From NCBI GenBank assembly GCA_963575745.1, contig CAUYUJ010009868.1, positions 359,110 through 423,109 on the forward strand: a DNA stretch of 64,000 nucleotides, written 5' to 3'. The notes beneath the pieces are model-generated. The model was not told the DNA's origin, made no database searches, and saw only the letters and a program-made list of their open reading frames with translations. A program made the position numbers and the translations under genes. Origin of the DNA: Prorocentrum cordatum. Its lineage: Eukaryota > Sar > Dinophyceae > Prorocentrales > Prorocentraceae. Below, in pieces: positions 1 through 10,463 of the stretch. The first letter of the stretch is position 1. Every line of letters starts with the position of its first letter.

Positions 1-251
1 ATACTTTGGCTCTAGGGAAACGGAAAAGGAGCGAGCCTGCGGCGCGCGCGCGTGCGTCGGCTGGCGGGCTAGCTTCCTCCCTTCAGTGCTACGTTAGCGT
101 ATGCTTGATGGCATTTTCCACTTTTACCCATGTCATCTGTGGGGCCCACTGACCCTGGTATATCATCGGAACACATTGCAGGGATAATGATTTCCAGGCA
201 GAAGACTGGTTATCATTCGAATCGACGGCACAGCCGTTCGCTTCGCAGAGC

Positions 252-1275
252 ATGGGATCTCAAGAAGGAGCGCTCGGGCGAGCAGAATATCGAATGCCTT
301 CCGATCGTAACGCAAGTATGAGCGCTTCAACGAGGCGACCAAATCCTTTTAACCTTCCCAGCAAGAAAGCACCAGAGACCATGTTCGACTTAACAGAAGG
401 GGATTCATCGGGCGATTCAGTGACAACATTCAGAGAACCACGCCCGAGCGGAAGGTATGGCGCAGCCAAAACTTCTGCCGAGGGACCCTCTGAGTTGGTG
501 TCGGTGTACCCTGGCTTTCAGCCATCGATCGACGCAGATCTCGAAATGGAAAAGTTGTTGGGTCAGATCTCCATCGAAACCTCCGGCGCCGAAGGTCTGG
601 GCGCCGAGCTCGCTGTGCAATGTGCGTTGTGCGTGGACAGAGTGAGGATGTCAGCGGTTTACAATCTGAAGGGGATGGCTCCCATTCGATAGAACAGAAC
701 GAGGAATATGCCCGATTTCGCACCTCGCCTGGTCCGTCGCGCCATCTCGATCCTCTCCATGATCTGTGTGTCGGCGTCGCTCCTGACCGTGTAACGATAG
801 AGGCATGTCAGGGGGCCATCCTTGATTCGGACGATGACTTTAAAGTCGGAGAATGCCCAGATCAAGGTGAATGCCCATCGGCACAGCCGATATCGAGCTA
901 CCCCGACGCAGTGCGCGCAGTGAGAAATACGCGAGAAATTCATGCATGCTTCCTCGCCCGCTAACGAAGAATCCGAAGGGTGAGGATGATGACTTGAGTA
1001 CCTCGCCCTTATCGCAGGGTTTTTACAGACCAGACTTCTCATTACCCAGATCAAACAGAGATAAAGTACCAGAACTTGATGAGCTCGTTGCGCAGGGCGA
1101 AAGAGACGACCTGGCAAGGAGCATGGACGTTGACACCATCAAAAGGGGTGCAAGGACGAGAGAACAACACGCGCCGACCCTAGGCAGCGAAAGGGGGCGC
1201 TCCAGTGAGGCCCCCAGGGCAGGGCGTTCCAGTTCCCGAGGGTTTAATGATTTCGATTCGCCGCAAATGTCATGA
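252..1275 (+). pseudogene. Element A 5' leader and gag N-terminal region, unrecognised
   Basis: Three overlapping open frames (252-692, 620-964, 871-1275) follow one another and together form an acidic, Ser- and Asp-rich sequence. They look like one coding region broken by two frameshifts. Nothing in them matches a family I can name. Their position directly upstream of the zinc-binding and gag-core segments of the same strand suggests they are the N-terminus of the element A gag polyprotein. This could also be unrelated flanking sequence. Confidence 0.4.
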
Positions 1276-1879
1276 ATATAACGACCGGCAGCTTCTCGAT
1301 GCGGGGGGCCGGTGGAACGCCGGGCCATCGTGCCCCGCTCGGGCGGAGAATCGGCGCCCGGGGAAAGCGTTCAAACCGGGGGGGCCATGTCGAATGCCAG
1401 CGCGTTCTCAATGTTCGAATGTTTGCCCCAAATGTCGCCCAGCATGGTTTTGTGACGAGCGCGTCGCGATGGAAGAGCACAATTGCCATCGCCTCGCGAT
1501 TCAAGAGTGGGCGGAAAGAAACAGACAGGATCGAGAACGGCTAAGGGCTGCGAGTGCGCGCGTGCAACATATTATCACTGAGGCACAGGGGAATAGGAAG
1601 GCCGCCGAAGAGGCTCAACGACAGCTTGCGGTTTCCGAGGCTGAGAGACAAGCAATTGCACGACAGATGGAACAGGAGAGACCCATCATTGTGGAAAACG
1701 CGCAGACACTGTTGCAGCATGCTGAGGCCAACGCAGCAGGCGTTACTGACGAAGCGCACCGGCGTCTTGCTCAAGAGGAAATTGTACCATCGGGAATCCA
1801 GAGCATAGCCGAAAAACAGGTGCCCGACTCTCAGCAGAAAGCCGAAAGAGAGAAAGCTGAATGCAGAGGGGGGGGCTGA
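1205..1879 (+). pseudogene. gag: Element A gag segment: Cys-rich patch and coiled coil
   Basis: The 224-residue open frame has a Cys-rich stretch at about residues 70-95, with a CSNVCPKCRPAWFC run and then HNCH, that could bind zinc in a MYND- or B-box-like way. A long charged, Ala/Glu/Gln/Arg-rich stretch follows (about residues 105-215) with heptad-like spacing and no prolines, as expected of a coiled coil. In retroelement gag proteins such segments serve multimerisation and RNA binding; that role is inferred from position. The frame ends at a TGA just after a run of eight G, a likely slip site, and the reading is lost until about 2157. Confidence 0.5.
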
Positions 1880-2156
1880 TGCTGCAAGGAGGGGGGGAGA
1901 GAAAGGGGCCCGAGAACAGGCGGCGCGAGAAAATCCGGAGCCCCGCAATCAACCTGAAGCTGCTAGACTCGAGGCCGAAAGAGTGAAGCCTGAGGCGCTG
2001 CGAGCCCTTCGAGGGCAATGACAGAGGACCCAGGCAACCAGAGAAGAGGGCCATGTAAGAGGGGCCGATACCTGGGGCCGTCTGAAGGGGCACGCAGGAT
2101 AACATATAAGAAACAACGTTCTTGCAACTCGGGCCGTAAGCGAGGAAAACCGAAGG

Positions 2157-2624
2157 TTGAGGTCTAACCTTGAGCAACGACGGATCGAGAAAGAGGTTGA
2201 TTCGACACCGGCACAGCCGGCGCATGTTGAGCCGCCTCCTCGCCCAATTGCTGATCGCCCTATCAGGGCGCCTGGCGCGTCGCGAGCGCGCGCGCGATCG
2301 GGCGCCCCGAATCAGGCCTGTCGAATGTGTGCGCAACCTTCGACCGAAGTATGCAAGGGTTGTTTGAAGCGCGCGTGCAATGACCACCTGGATATGGGTA
2401 CCAAGCTCTGTGCTGAATGCTATTGCAGAGAAACGCTGGGGTATCAGGGTGATTTCGAGAAGATGGAAGAACCCCGAGGCGTGCCTGATGCTCAGAGTGC
2501 AGGCAATGACCCTGATGGGAAAGCACCGAGACACTCGGCCTCGCCTAAGGATGCTGAGCCGATATTATGGGCGCGCCAGTTTTCAATTCAGAAAAGTCGG
2601 ATCTTGGCAAGATGCCGATGCTGA
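2157..2624 (+). pseudogene. gag: Element A gag segment: double Cys/His zinc-finger-like motif
   Basis: A Pro/Arg-rich N-terminus is followed at about residues 54-88 by four regularly spaced pairs: C-x2-C, C-x2-C, C-x2-H and C-x2-C, beginning CRMCAQPSTEVCKGC. Eight ligands at this spacing resemble a cross-brace or B-box-type two-zinc fold. The downstream half is acidic and unremarkable, and the frame is lost near 2570, where the next frame takes over. I read it as the zinc-binding part of the gag of this dinoflagellate copia family. The function (RNA or protein binding) is inferred. Confidence 0.5.
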
Positions 2625-3106
2625 CTGCTCCGTCGATGCCGACGCTCCCCATTGCAAAATTGCATTTCGTTCCTGGACCGGCTGTCGAGAAGACGTCGGG
2701 GGCAAGCGAAGGTCCGACGCAGGGGGGCGCTCAAGGAGCGAACCCTGCAAATGTCCCTGTCAATGCGAAGATATCGGACCACCCTCACAACGTCGACTTG
2801 CCTGGGCGCCTTCTTGTCACCGTCGGCCCAGCCGCGTCTGGCGAAGAAGGTGGGGGCCCGGGAGGCCGCGACGACGATCAGAGAGACGATCAATGTACAG
2901 CCCCCAGCGCAGGCATGATTGTTGCGTTGCAGTTTGACGAGACGGGTAAGTCCAAGCCGCCTAGAGGCCCTCCAGGGGGACCCGGTGGCGATGGTGACCC
3001 GGGCGGTGATGGCGGCGGGGGGCCGAATGGTCGCAGCGACCCTACATGGCGGCCATTATACGCCAACCAAATGGACATAAACAGGAGAAGTTCTGGGAAC
3101 CATTAA
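2567..3106 (+). pseudogene. Element A gag linker, Pro/Gly-rich
   Basis: This 179-residue open frame overlaps the end of the previous one. Its C-terminal third is very rich in Gly, Pro and Asp (PPGGPGGDGDPGGDGGGG), a disordered linker. It ends with DINRRSSGNH. No catalytic or fold motif is visible. It lies between the zinc-finger segment and the gag core and is most simply an intrinsically disordered spacer of the same polyprotein. The plus strand at 3,107-3,545 carries only short frames that I cannot assign. Confidence 0.4.
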
Positions 3107-3545
3107 GAACTAAACTTGCTCCATGTACCGAGTGTCCAGACACTCCCAGAATGGAGGCAACATTGCATAAGAGCGGTAGCTGGATCATGGCATGCCGTTC
3201 GCGCGGCACAGACATGGGTCAGCGAAGCAATGGGCCCTGGCGTGCCCGTGAGGAAGCTTAGAGACTCAGGGGCATTATTGCGCTTTGATATGATGATCGC
3301 TACAAGCCTGCTCGAGAATTTGCAAAGATGAAACGTAATCAACGTCTGTCAGTGCAACATGCCCAATTCCCGTCGCGAATCAATCGCATGGAACATTCGT
3401 GTCAGATGGAAGGACGTCTCCTCGCGGGTCGAGAAATGATGCGAGCCACATGCGTTTGGTGTTCTGTCAGGTCGGAGAGCGGGCAACATTTGATATGCCG
3501 AGACCTTTGCAAACTGACCATTGACCGACAAAAGCGGATCAAGAC

Positions 3546-4223
3546 TTGTACTACTTCTATAGCGAATGGATGGCGAGGTACCAAGAATTTTACGGTGCCA
3601 GGGAAGCGTCGGATGAAACGACGGCTTCAATACATGCACATTTCTATGAACAGATCAGACAGGTTCTTAGGCTTGAGCATGCAATGCAGTGGCATGAGTT
3701 GTCAACAGATCCTCCTGGCACGGGAATGAGAGCTTATCAATGGCTCTTGCTCCAAGTCGAATTTCTCGCGATGCGGGGCAGAGAGCAGTGGGCAGTTTCT
3801 GAACATGAGTCGACCCTCAGTTCTGGAAATAGACAGACCTGTCTGACAGGCGGGAACAGCGAGGGTGGCGGGGGCGGAACAAGTAAAGAATTGCCCTGCA
3901 GCAGGACAAGGTTGCCCCCTGCAATCGTCAGAAGCCCAAGGCACCTGCCGCACCGGCGCGGCCGGGGGCGGGCGGTGATATTCGTGCCGCCGGCGGAAAG
4001 GGCGATCGCAGAGGCAGAAGTAATCGGTCTGCGAGTAGAGGTCCGAGAGGAAAGGACCGGCCTCGCTCCTCGACTCCATCGAACAAATTCGGCAATCCGA
4101 ATGCGACGCAATCGCGGTCGATGGGGTCAGTCGGAAGCTTCGAGAACGCCGAAGCAAAATGGCGTGCCGCGCATGGTCGCGAGACCCTCGCAACTGCAAT
4201 GGCCCTCAGAGTGGGTATTATAA
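3546..4223 (+). pseudogene. gag: Element A gag core fragment
   Basis: The first 80 residues, starting MYYFYSEWMARYQEFYG and running through RQVLRLEHAMQWHELSTDPP to YQWLLLQVEFLAMR, match the capsid-like core I associate with dinoflagellate copia gags: aromatic-rich helices, a Trp-x-x-(Y/F) pair and an SADPPG-type turn. After about residue 105 the frame enters Gly- and Arg-rich sequence that is probably a shifted frame. Capsid proteins assemble the particle that carries the element RNA. The start shown is simply the first start codon in the frame. The upstream coding is lost. Confidence 0.6.
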
Positions 4224-4560
4224 GCAGCGCAGGGGCTTGACCGACGCTGAGAAATTCAAGCGTGTTAAATACGAAGAAGCGCAGCTCAAAGCTGGCAAGT
4301 CTTTCGGGTGCCAGAGAACATCTCGGCAAGCTGATTCTGCGGCTGCGAGCGCTGGTGATGCCGCGCAAGGCGAGACCCCGAGTAGTAGGGGCTCGAGCAA
4401 AAGCCGCGAAAGGAACAGGGGCAAGGGCAAAACAAGGGGTAAACATAAACCATGTAATACGTTCACCGAGACCGGAGCTTGCTTGCGAGGCAAAGACTGC
4501 TGGTGCGCGGTGAACATACCAAACCATCCGTCACGATGGCTGGGCACTGGCGTGCCATTG
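4220..4560 (+). pseudogene. gag: Element A gag C-terminus with partial CCCH zinc finger
   Basis: Part of the 4159-4812 frame reads KFKRVKYEEAQLKAGKSF, then Ser/Arg/Gly/Lys-rich sequence, then PCNTFTETGACLRGKDC. The cysteines have the C-x8-C-x5-C spacing of CCCH zinc fingers, but the expected His three residues later is absent (the residues there are W-C-A-V), so the finger is incomplete. Basic tails with such fingers bind nucleic acid in gag. Beyond about 4,560 the frame carries no recognisable sequence. Confidence 0.5.
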
Positions 4561-5033
4561 GCCAGTGCCATGATGCTCGTTACGTATATCTCCCTTCTTG
4601 CTGATGCTCATCCGCTTTGTGGCTATGTGTTTACAGTGGCCCCATCGGCCAGGCCGACATGGGAAGGGCAAGCGTGTGATCCCTGGCACAGCCAGTCGAG
4701 TCGCACTTGCCTGCCCTGCCCCGCTGGCTCGGGGATCGCGTGGTCTACTCAGCACTTCCGGAAGACAACCAATTGCGATCGTTTCCGACAATGCATGTCC
4801 ATAGCATGGTAACAATTTTTCCGATGGGGGCCGTTCCCGCTTTCGACGCGCAACGCTAACGCAGAGATGTTCACGAATTTCGTCGCTATCTTTGTTCAAT
4901 TACATCCTCTTCTCAGGGGGGCTATCGTGTCCTTTTGTGGCGAACCTCACGGGGAAATCTGCATCAGACCTGCGAAGACGGGGAGATGTGGGCATAGTGT
5001 GAAGTTCCACCCCTCCACTCGTGAGCCGGCCAT

Positions 5034-5831
5034 GTGCTCGAAGGAAGGCGCGTCGCCACAGCCCAAGGGAGCTACCTTCGAGTGTCGACAGCCACTGGAA
5101 ATTCCCAAGGAAAGAGCATAGACGAATGCAGTCCGAATGGAGAGCATCATCAAGAGACGCACAGCTCAGGGCATCTGATTTGGCCGACGAAGTTTGGCAC
5201 CTTTGGCTACGTCCGAAGAACAAGAAAAGCCACCCGGAGTGGCTCAGCCGCTGCGGGGCGCAGGGGGAAGTCGCCCGTGCACTTCGGCGCCCTCAGGTTC
5301 ATAGTCGACACGGGCTGTGGACATAACCTTATCGCAGAAAGGTTCTTTCGTGCTGCAGGCGCAATGGATATGATCAAACGATACTAAGAGTCGATCGCCC
5401 TGAGTACTGCCAGCGGTTCCTCACGGGCCCTCGGTTCAGTCTGGGTCGCACGCCCCGACTTCAAGGGTGGAAATTTCGAAGCGTTGGGCACGCCGGAAAC
5501 ACCGGCGGTGATCTCGGTAGGAGAGCGGTGCATGGATCACGGCTTTAGTTTCGTCTGGCCAGCAGGTCAGCGACCCTACTTACTTCTTTCCAACGGTCGC
5601 AGAGTGGACCTGATCGGGCAGGGCAAGATACCATACTTGCCCCTTTCCGGCAGGGAGGCGCTGGGTCAGTCAGTGGATGTGCGTGGTTGCCGCCGGACAG
5701 CCTGCCGCTCCCGAGCGGTGGTGTCGCGTGACGTCGGGCGCCAAGACACTTCTGGGCGACGTGGAGTCCGCGGGAGGTCCTCCGCCCCGCTCCATCCAGA
5801 GTCGGGTGACAATAGACCTGCGCACGCGTGA
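5034..5831 (+). pseudogene. pol: Element A retropepsin-like protease and following linker
   Basis: The catalytic box is IVDTGCGHNLIAE, with the aspartate codon at 5307-5309. This is the D-T-G signature of retroviral-type aspartic proteases, which cut the gag-pol polyprotein. The same frame runs on through ALSTASGSSRALGSVWV, AVISVGERCMDHGFSFVWP and KIPYLPLSG, sequence typical of the protease-to-integrase region of dinoflagellate copia elements. A single TAA at 5385-5387 interrupts an otherwise continuous frame; 5388 continues in phase. Sequence quality falls after about 5,660. The weak upstream part may be shifted frame. Confidence 0.8.
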
Positions 5832-6066
5832 GATGATTGGTAACCATGGCTACGCCGAGGGAAGGCCGACAATGGCCGAGCATTCATTTCCGTCCGCCCT
5901 AGACACTGTGGATACAGCCACTTATTTCTAGTATTCGCCTCTAACAGCTCGTGAATGCGGTTGGGGCAAAACCAACGGGCGTCGTGAGTTTTGTAAACTC
6001 CTCATCTGCTCCCAATCACGACACAGTCGTTGGTTGTAAGAAATCGCGCCACGACATAGCCGGGAG

Positions 6067-6603
6067 TTGTGCGACTACTTTTTAAACCTCTGTTGGTATG
6101 GGGTCTCTGGGGCCATGCTCTACAGCGCAGATCGCGGGCTGGATTCCAGTGACATAGCCGCCGCGCCTGGGCAAAGCGCGGATGCAAATGAGGGTTCGGG
6201 AGAGGGTGACTTCGTTGATATTGACGCACTTCCCGAGTTAGACCCAGAAGTTGCTGAGGTTGAGGCGCCGGTCTCTACGACGGGGCGATTCAAAAAGAGC
6301 GCTGCCTCCCTCTCACACTTGCTAACTCACACTCCTAAGAACCCCTTGTGCTCGGTGTGCAACTGGGCGAAGGCCATGCGGCGCCAACATCGGAAAGCGC
6401 AACATAAAGGGCTGAGGGTACCGCGACCACACGCGAATCCCACAACGTTCGGACACCTGACCACCATGGATCATTGGCTTGCGATGGATGACCTATCGCG
6501 GGGGGACCGCGTGCGTGACTTTTCCCGACCGGGCGACAGATTTCATATCAGCGCAGGGTGTGCACGACAAATACACGATGCACGTATGCAATTTTTTGAT
6601 TGA
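6067..6603 (+). pseudogene. pol: Element A integrase, N-terminal zinc domain and first catalytic Asp
   Basis: The zinc-binding H-x3-H-x6-C-x2-C of retroviral integrases is visible in LSHLLTHTPKNPLCSVC. It is followed by NWAKAMRRQHRK and then FGHLTTMDHWLAMDDLSRG, where the Asp of TMDHW is in the place of the first Asp of the D,D,E triad. After that the frame drifts (HISAGCARQIHD resembles the core beta strands), and it stops at 6601. An acidic stretch precedes the zinc domain. The rest of the core continues in the frame starting at 6623. Confidence 0.8.
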
Positions 6604-6622
6604 CCTCAAAGCCCCATGAGAA

Positions 6623-7198
6623 ATGTTAGAATACTGCTATACTGACGGTTCTAGAGAACTTGCAATGGCGTACATCGAATTTAAGATCGCACACGACCCT
6701 GCCATCCCTGGTATCAAGAAGCTTATGGTTGTCGCTGAACGATCCAATGGATATGTTCAGATGGGGACTCGCGCACTGCTCATGCAAGCGGGCCATCCCC
6801 CACCTTTTTGGACATGTGCTGTCCGATACTTCTGTCTTTGCTTCAACGCAAGGAAGCCTGCAAACGGCGAGTCGTCATGGAGGCGCAGATTCGGACATGA
6901 GTTTGCAGCCCCCCTTCTTCCGTTTGGTTCCCTCGTTCGATCCATGCCTCTGCCCGAATCTATGTTTCGGATCGCCAAAACAGGCGGGGCGGTGGTTGCG
7001 GGGATTTACCTCGGCTATGTACACAAAGCGGGGGGCATGGTTGGACCAGGGATCTGTGTGACACCATTACGACGACTTGATGGTCTGAATATGAAGACTG
7101 GGCGGGCACCAGCTGGCAAGCGCCCGATCATCGAGAAGTCAGACCAAGTCTATAGCAATATTTTGGACGGTGCTGCAATCCAGATTCCCTATGCGTGA
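6623..7198 (+). pseudogene. pol: Element A integrase core (second Asp, Glu) and C-terminal part
   Basis: YTDGSRELAMA near the start holds the second catalytic Asp. VVAERSNGYVQMGTRALL holds the Glu, in the usual ER-N setting. HPPPFWTCAVRYFCLCFNAR is the helix after the active site, and GGAVVAGIYLGYVHKAGG with VTPLRRLDGL is the conserved C-terminal region of copia integrases. All three acidic residues therefore survive, but in two frames. Integrase joins element cDNA to chromosomal DNA in the nucleus. The sequence between the second Asp and the Glu is largely intact. Confidence 0.8.
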
Positions 7199-7205
7199 AG
7201 CATAG

Positions 7206-8413
7206 GTGACTGCGCAGGCGACGGTCAAAAACGCACTTATTCGCCTTGGCGGCCCCGCCCGTCAGGGAACCAGATTGGGATCGCAAGCGACGCAGTCGTT
7301 CGGTGAAGGGGGTCCTAGTGCATCCAAACCACCGCCTCCGGCACGAGGCGAGGCCGCACCACGACCTCAAGAGGATGACGACTCCGACGACGATGGTCCG
7401 GAGGAGTTATTGTGGATGACGTGCTTGCGGTACCTGATGGTAGGGCCCCCCAGCGCGATTCTAGACCCAATGATGACACAAAGCAGAAGCTCGGTCTTGC
7501 CCATGCGGAGTACAGGTTGGATCGCCAGTCTATTTTCTCGGTGGCACAGCCACGGGCGAGAGTGCCCGGGCCAGGGCAACTTCTCGCTCGAACCACGCAG
7601 ATCTTAGACACAATGGAATATTACGAAGATCGGCGCATTGTTGCGGGCCTTGGTCAGGATGAGCTGACGGGAAAACTGCCCATGCAAGGCAGGAGGGCAA
7701 TTTGCAGCATTAGAGTCGTTTTGTACTATGATCCCGACAATGTACCCGTGACACGCGTCTGGGTCTCAGACCCAGATCCACGTCATGGAGCACTGCGTCT
7801 CAAGAAATTGCCCAGAGCCACCAATCCGGGAATTCACCCAAGTCGGCGGTTCAACATGAGCCATGCAGAACGGAGGAAAGCGGTGGAGCAATGCCGGCTC
7901 GAGAAAAGAGGTTTCTTCGGAGTCGTTGACCCGGGGCCCTGCGCTGCCCTCCTTCGCGTCATTGGCGTCGACGCAGCCGATCTCCAGAACGCGCAACGCA
8001 GCAACGCAGAAACTGAGCATCCGGAGGGCAACGTTCATTCACGCGCTGAAGCCCGCCGAAGAAAGGAAGGAGATGCGGCTGTGCCAGCGGGGGCCGACGT
8101 AGACTGGCGCGCCCTCCTGCGCCCCGCGGGGGCGGCAGCGGAACGCCCCGCTGATGCGGGCTCTGGGAGTGAACAGGGTACCTCCGATGATGATGAAATG
8201 CGGTGGAAACAGACTTGGCATGGTGGGGCCATTCTGCGAGATGGGCTTCCTCCCGACGCGGTCGGAGAGGACGTCGCATTCCCTCGATCTTCCAGGCCTG
8301 ACGGGGCCAGCTTGGCTTCGAGTCCGGCGGCCGCCGCTTCGCGACGTAGCGTCCCCCGCGCGCCGTTGCAGTCGCCTGAACCATATACCCTGCCACATCG
8401 TGAGAAATGTTAG
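7206..8413 (+). pseudogene. pol: Element A integrase-RT linker
   Basis: The main open frame is 7412-8413 (333 codons), preceded by a shorter one from 7206. The sequence is low in aromatic residues and rich in Ala, Pro, Arg and Asp, with one recognisable stretch, HGALRLKKLPRATNPG to MSHAERRKAVEQCRLEKRG. Such variable linkers separate integrase and RT in copia polyproteins. No catalytic motif is present. Only some parts of this frame are likely the ancestral reading; the acidic SDDDEMRW and Ala-rich stretches near its end may be shifted. Confidence 0.45.
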
Positions 8414-9087
8414 ATGCAACAAGCTACCTATACAATCCGTTCACCGATGGTTTTCGAAACGTAGAACAGACGTATGAATTGCCAGCTGAGGTTGAGCCGC
8501 CACGGCGTACAGCGGCCGTAGCGCGACCCGTGTCTAAGGCCGAAGCTGCGGTGAACCAGGATGCCCGCGTAGATTTGCGAACCGCATGGGGTCGGTTAAG
8601 AAGCATCGGTACTTGGGGTGAGTCAGGCGTAATGGAACACAGTGATGTTGTTCGGCAGCGGCAAGGTCAAACGACCCATTTTGGACGCCTGCTTGCCATT
8701 TTGGTAGAAAAGAACTCCGACCTTCCGATCGGACACAAATATCGCAATTATAGAGGTCGCGTTGTCTTTGATGGATCCGACGTTCGAGATCACAATAGAG
8801 AAGTAGTTTTATGTCATGAGCTTTCTAGCAGCCCGGCCACCATGCAGGCCAACAGGGCGGCAGATACTTATGGCCTATTCGAGGGGAATGACATTCGACA
8901 GGCGGATGTCAAACAGGCTTACACTCAGTCCAAATTAGGGGGATTTCCAACATGGATTTTCCGACCAAGTGATGAATGGCTGTCCGCTTGGAGAGACATG
9001 CGGGATCCTGTATGTCCTCTGATCTTATCACTCTACGGCCATCCTGACTCCGGTGGAGGGACACGTTCTTTCCAAGAGAGTCATTAA
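8407..9087 (+). pseudogene. pol: Element A reverse transcriptase, fingers and palm (N-terminal half)
   Basis: From about residue 95 this is a clear copia-type RT (RVT_2): KYRNYRGRVVFDGSDVRDHN, then ELSSSPATMQANRAADTYGL, then NDIRQADVKQAYTQSKLGG (motif A Asp in QADVKQAY), TWIFRPSDEW and DPVCPLILSLYGHPDSGG. This order and wording match dinoflagellate copia elements. The frame then runs off into RSFQESH and stops; the catalytic Asp pair is found in the overlapping frame beginning at 9053. RT copies element RNA into cDNA in the cytoplasmic particle. Confidence 0.88.
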
Positions 9088-9316
9088 ATGCAGTCCTCGG
9101 CGTAGTTGCTATTTTCATACAGGACTACGTTTGTTCCTTATTATTGATGTTGACGATTTCAAGTTATCTGGGCCAAAAGAGAAACTTGAGAATGGCTGGC
9201 TCCTCTGGCAAGAGACCTCCGAAGGTTGCCCCAAGGGCATTGATATCGACCCACCAACCAACGTAGTGCGATATTTGGGCTGTGAACATCATCTGTCCAC
9301 GCAATGCGTTGAGTAG
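9053..9316 (+). pseudogene. pol: Element A reverse transcriptase, catalytic DVDD box
   Basis: CYFHTGLRLFLIIDVDDFKLSGP carries the RT metal-binding Asp pair; the four codons of DVDD are at 9146-9157. The usual Tyr (YVDD) is replaced by Asp through what would be a single T-to-G change in the first codon position. Downstream KGIDIDPPTNVVRYLGCEH is the conserved region after the palm. A frameshift separates it from the first half of RT near 9,050. Below 9,316 the reading passes to the frame starting at 9462. Confidence 0.85.
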
Positions 9317-9461
9317 CACGGTGAGCTACCGACCGTCCTTGATCCCCCGCCGCCGAAGGTGAAGGAAACGCCCATCTGGTCAAACGGTGGAGAAGGATGA
9401 CGAGGAATCGAGGGGGTGACTCAGCGGCGCAGCTGCGCCATATCAATCTAAACAGCCGCAA

Positions 9462-9914
9462 GTGGTCAGAGCCATTGAGTACGATATGACTGAGTTATTT
9501 GAATCCTGTGTGACACTCTATGCACAATTAACCGATGCCGACCCTGCTACATACCCTGCTGCTGGTACCCCTTTTGGCCCCGAGCTGATTGATTTTGAGG
9601 ATGGACACGGAGGTCCGCGGGGGGAAAACACCCCCCTGCAGAGGAGGCCATAGCAGTTGCGCTCGGGATCCAAGTTGACGCAGGTTCCCCATGACAAGCC
9701 TGTCGAGGTTCCCGGCTTAGCCGCGGACCCCGGTCCAGCTGGCCCTGAACCGCCGGCGCAGTCGGGGGTTATTCAGCCTATCGTTGCGAAAGTTCTTATG
9801 AAGATCTTATATGGTGCGAGGATGGCCCGATATGGTTTATTGCGTACGGTCTGTCACGCAGCCAGCTGCATCGCGAAATGGACTGAACAACAGGACATGG
9901 ACCTTTTCGCTTGA
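9462..9914 (+). pseudogene. pol: Element A RT connection region
   Basis: Two frames in succession: 9462-9653 (VRAIEYDMTELFESCVTLY, then TDADPATYPAAGTPFGPEL) and 9657-9914 (IQPIVAKVLMKILYGARMA, RYGLLRTVCHAASCIAKW). These are the connection segments between RT and RNase H in this copia family. The second keeps the conserved AKVLMKILY-ARMAR helix. A short GC-rich insertion-like stretch around 9,600-9,760 separates them. The coding then passes to the frame at 9811. Confidence 0.75.
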
Positions 9915-10278
9915 TATGTTACATCAAGTCCACGACCCTGTGCAAAACGACGTCGTGGGTAGGCGACAAATGGGGGGCGTCTTGATCCGACAGTACTCCG
10001 ATGCAGACCTTTCTAGTGACTTACGCACGCATCGCAGTGCGAGTGCAAGCCGTCAGATGATTTGGGCACCATGCGCGCGAGCTAACCACAGTATGGCTTC
10101 TCGTCGGCAAACTTGCGTGCCCCATGGCACGCTTGAGGCAGAATTTGTTGCAGCAGATCTGGCCTTGCGAACTGAGTTACTGCCGGCCCTGCCGTCGTGG
10201 GAAATTCTGCTGCCACGAGAGGTCAAATGCGCATTCGTGGAGGATAACCAAGCAGTATGCAAGGTGATAAAGGCGTGA
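9811..10278 (+). pseudogene. pol: Element A RNase H
   Basis: RNase H removes the RNA strand during cDNA synthesis. The three acidic signatures of the copia domain are present: QYSDADLSSDLRTHRSASAS (first Asp), CVPHGTLEAEFVAADLALRT (Glu) and FVEDNQAVCKVIKA (Asp). The conserved LPALPSWEILL follows the second. This is one of the best-preserved pieces of element A, open for 155 codons. The first 30 residues are probably an incorrect frame, since the true reading there lies in the overlapping frame that ends at 9914. Confidence 0.85.
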
Positions 10279-10463
10279 GGTTCGATGAATTTGATGCACC
10301 TTCCGCGGGCCCACTGTATAGATGCCGTCGCCATTTCTGACCACTTTACCCGTGGAGCCGTTACTTTGCAGTTGAACGTGCTCGAGACGAAGCAGCCGAT
10401 ATCGGCGCAAAACGTTGCGCTGCTTTCTTGCATGGGTCAAGGTTCTTCACCTTGTTGAGATAG
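10279..10463 (+). pseudogene. pol: Element A pol C-terminal tail (ADI motif)
   Basis: Two frames continue the RNase H: one encodes MNLMHLPRAHCIDAVAISDHF, corresponding to the His-rich end of RNase H, and the other encodes RDEAADIGAKRCAAFLHGSR before a TAG at 10461-10463. The ADI stretch sits where copia polyproteins have their conserved ADIFTK tail. This gives the likely end of the pol reading in element A. Confidence 0.65.

Larger units (their letters stand above)
252..10463 (+). mobile_element. Element A: degenerate Ty1/copia-type LTR retrotransposon
   Basis: Reading along the plus strand, the pieces follow the copia order gag, protease, integrase, reverse transcriptase, RNase H, spread over all three frames. 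Diagnostic motifs are DTGCGHNL (protease), an H-x3-H-x6-C-x2-C zinc site followed by TMDHW, YTDGS and AERS (integrase), DVDDFKLSGP (RT), and YSDAD, TLEAEF and VEDNQA (RNase H). Integrase preceding RT is the copia order, unlike gypsy. Every domain needs at least one frame change, so the copy is dead. I could not find matching LTRs; the 5' LTR may lie before the window. The 3' border is placed at the last recognisable pol stop and could extend further. Confidence 0.85.
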
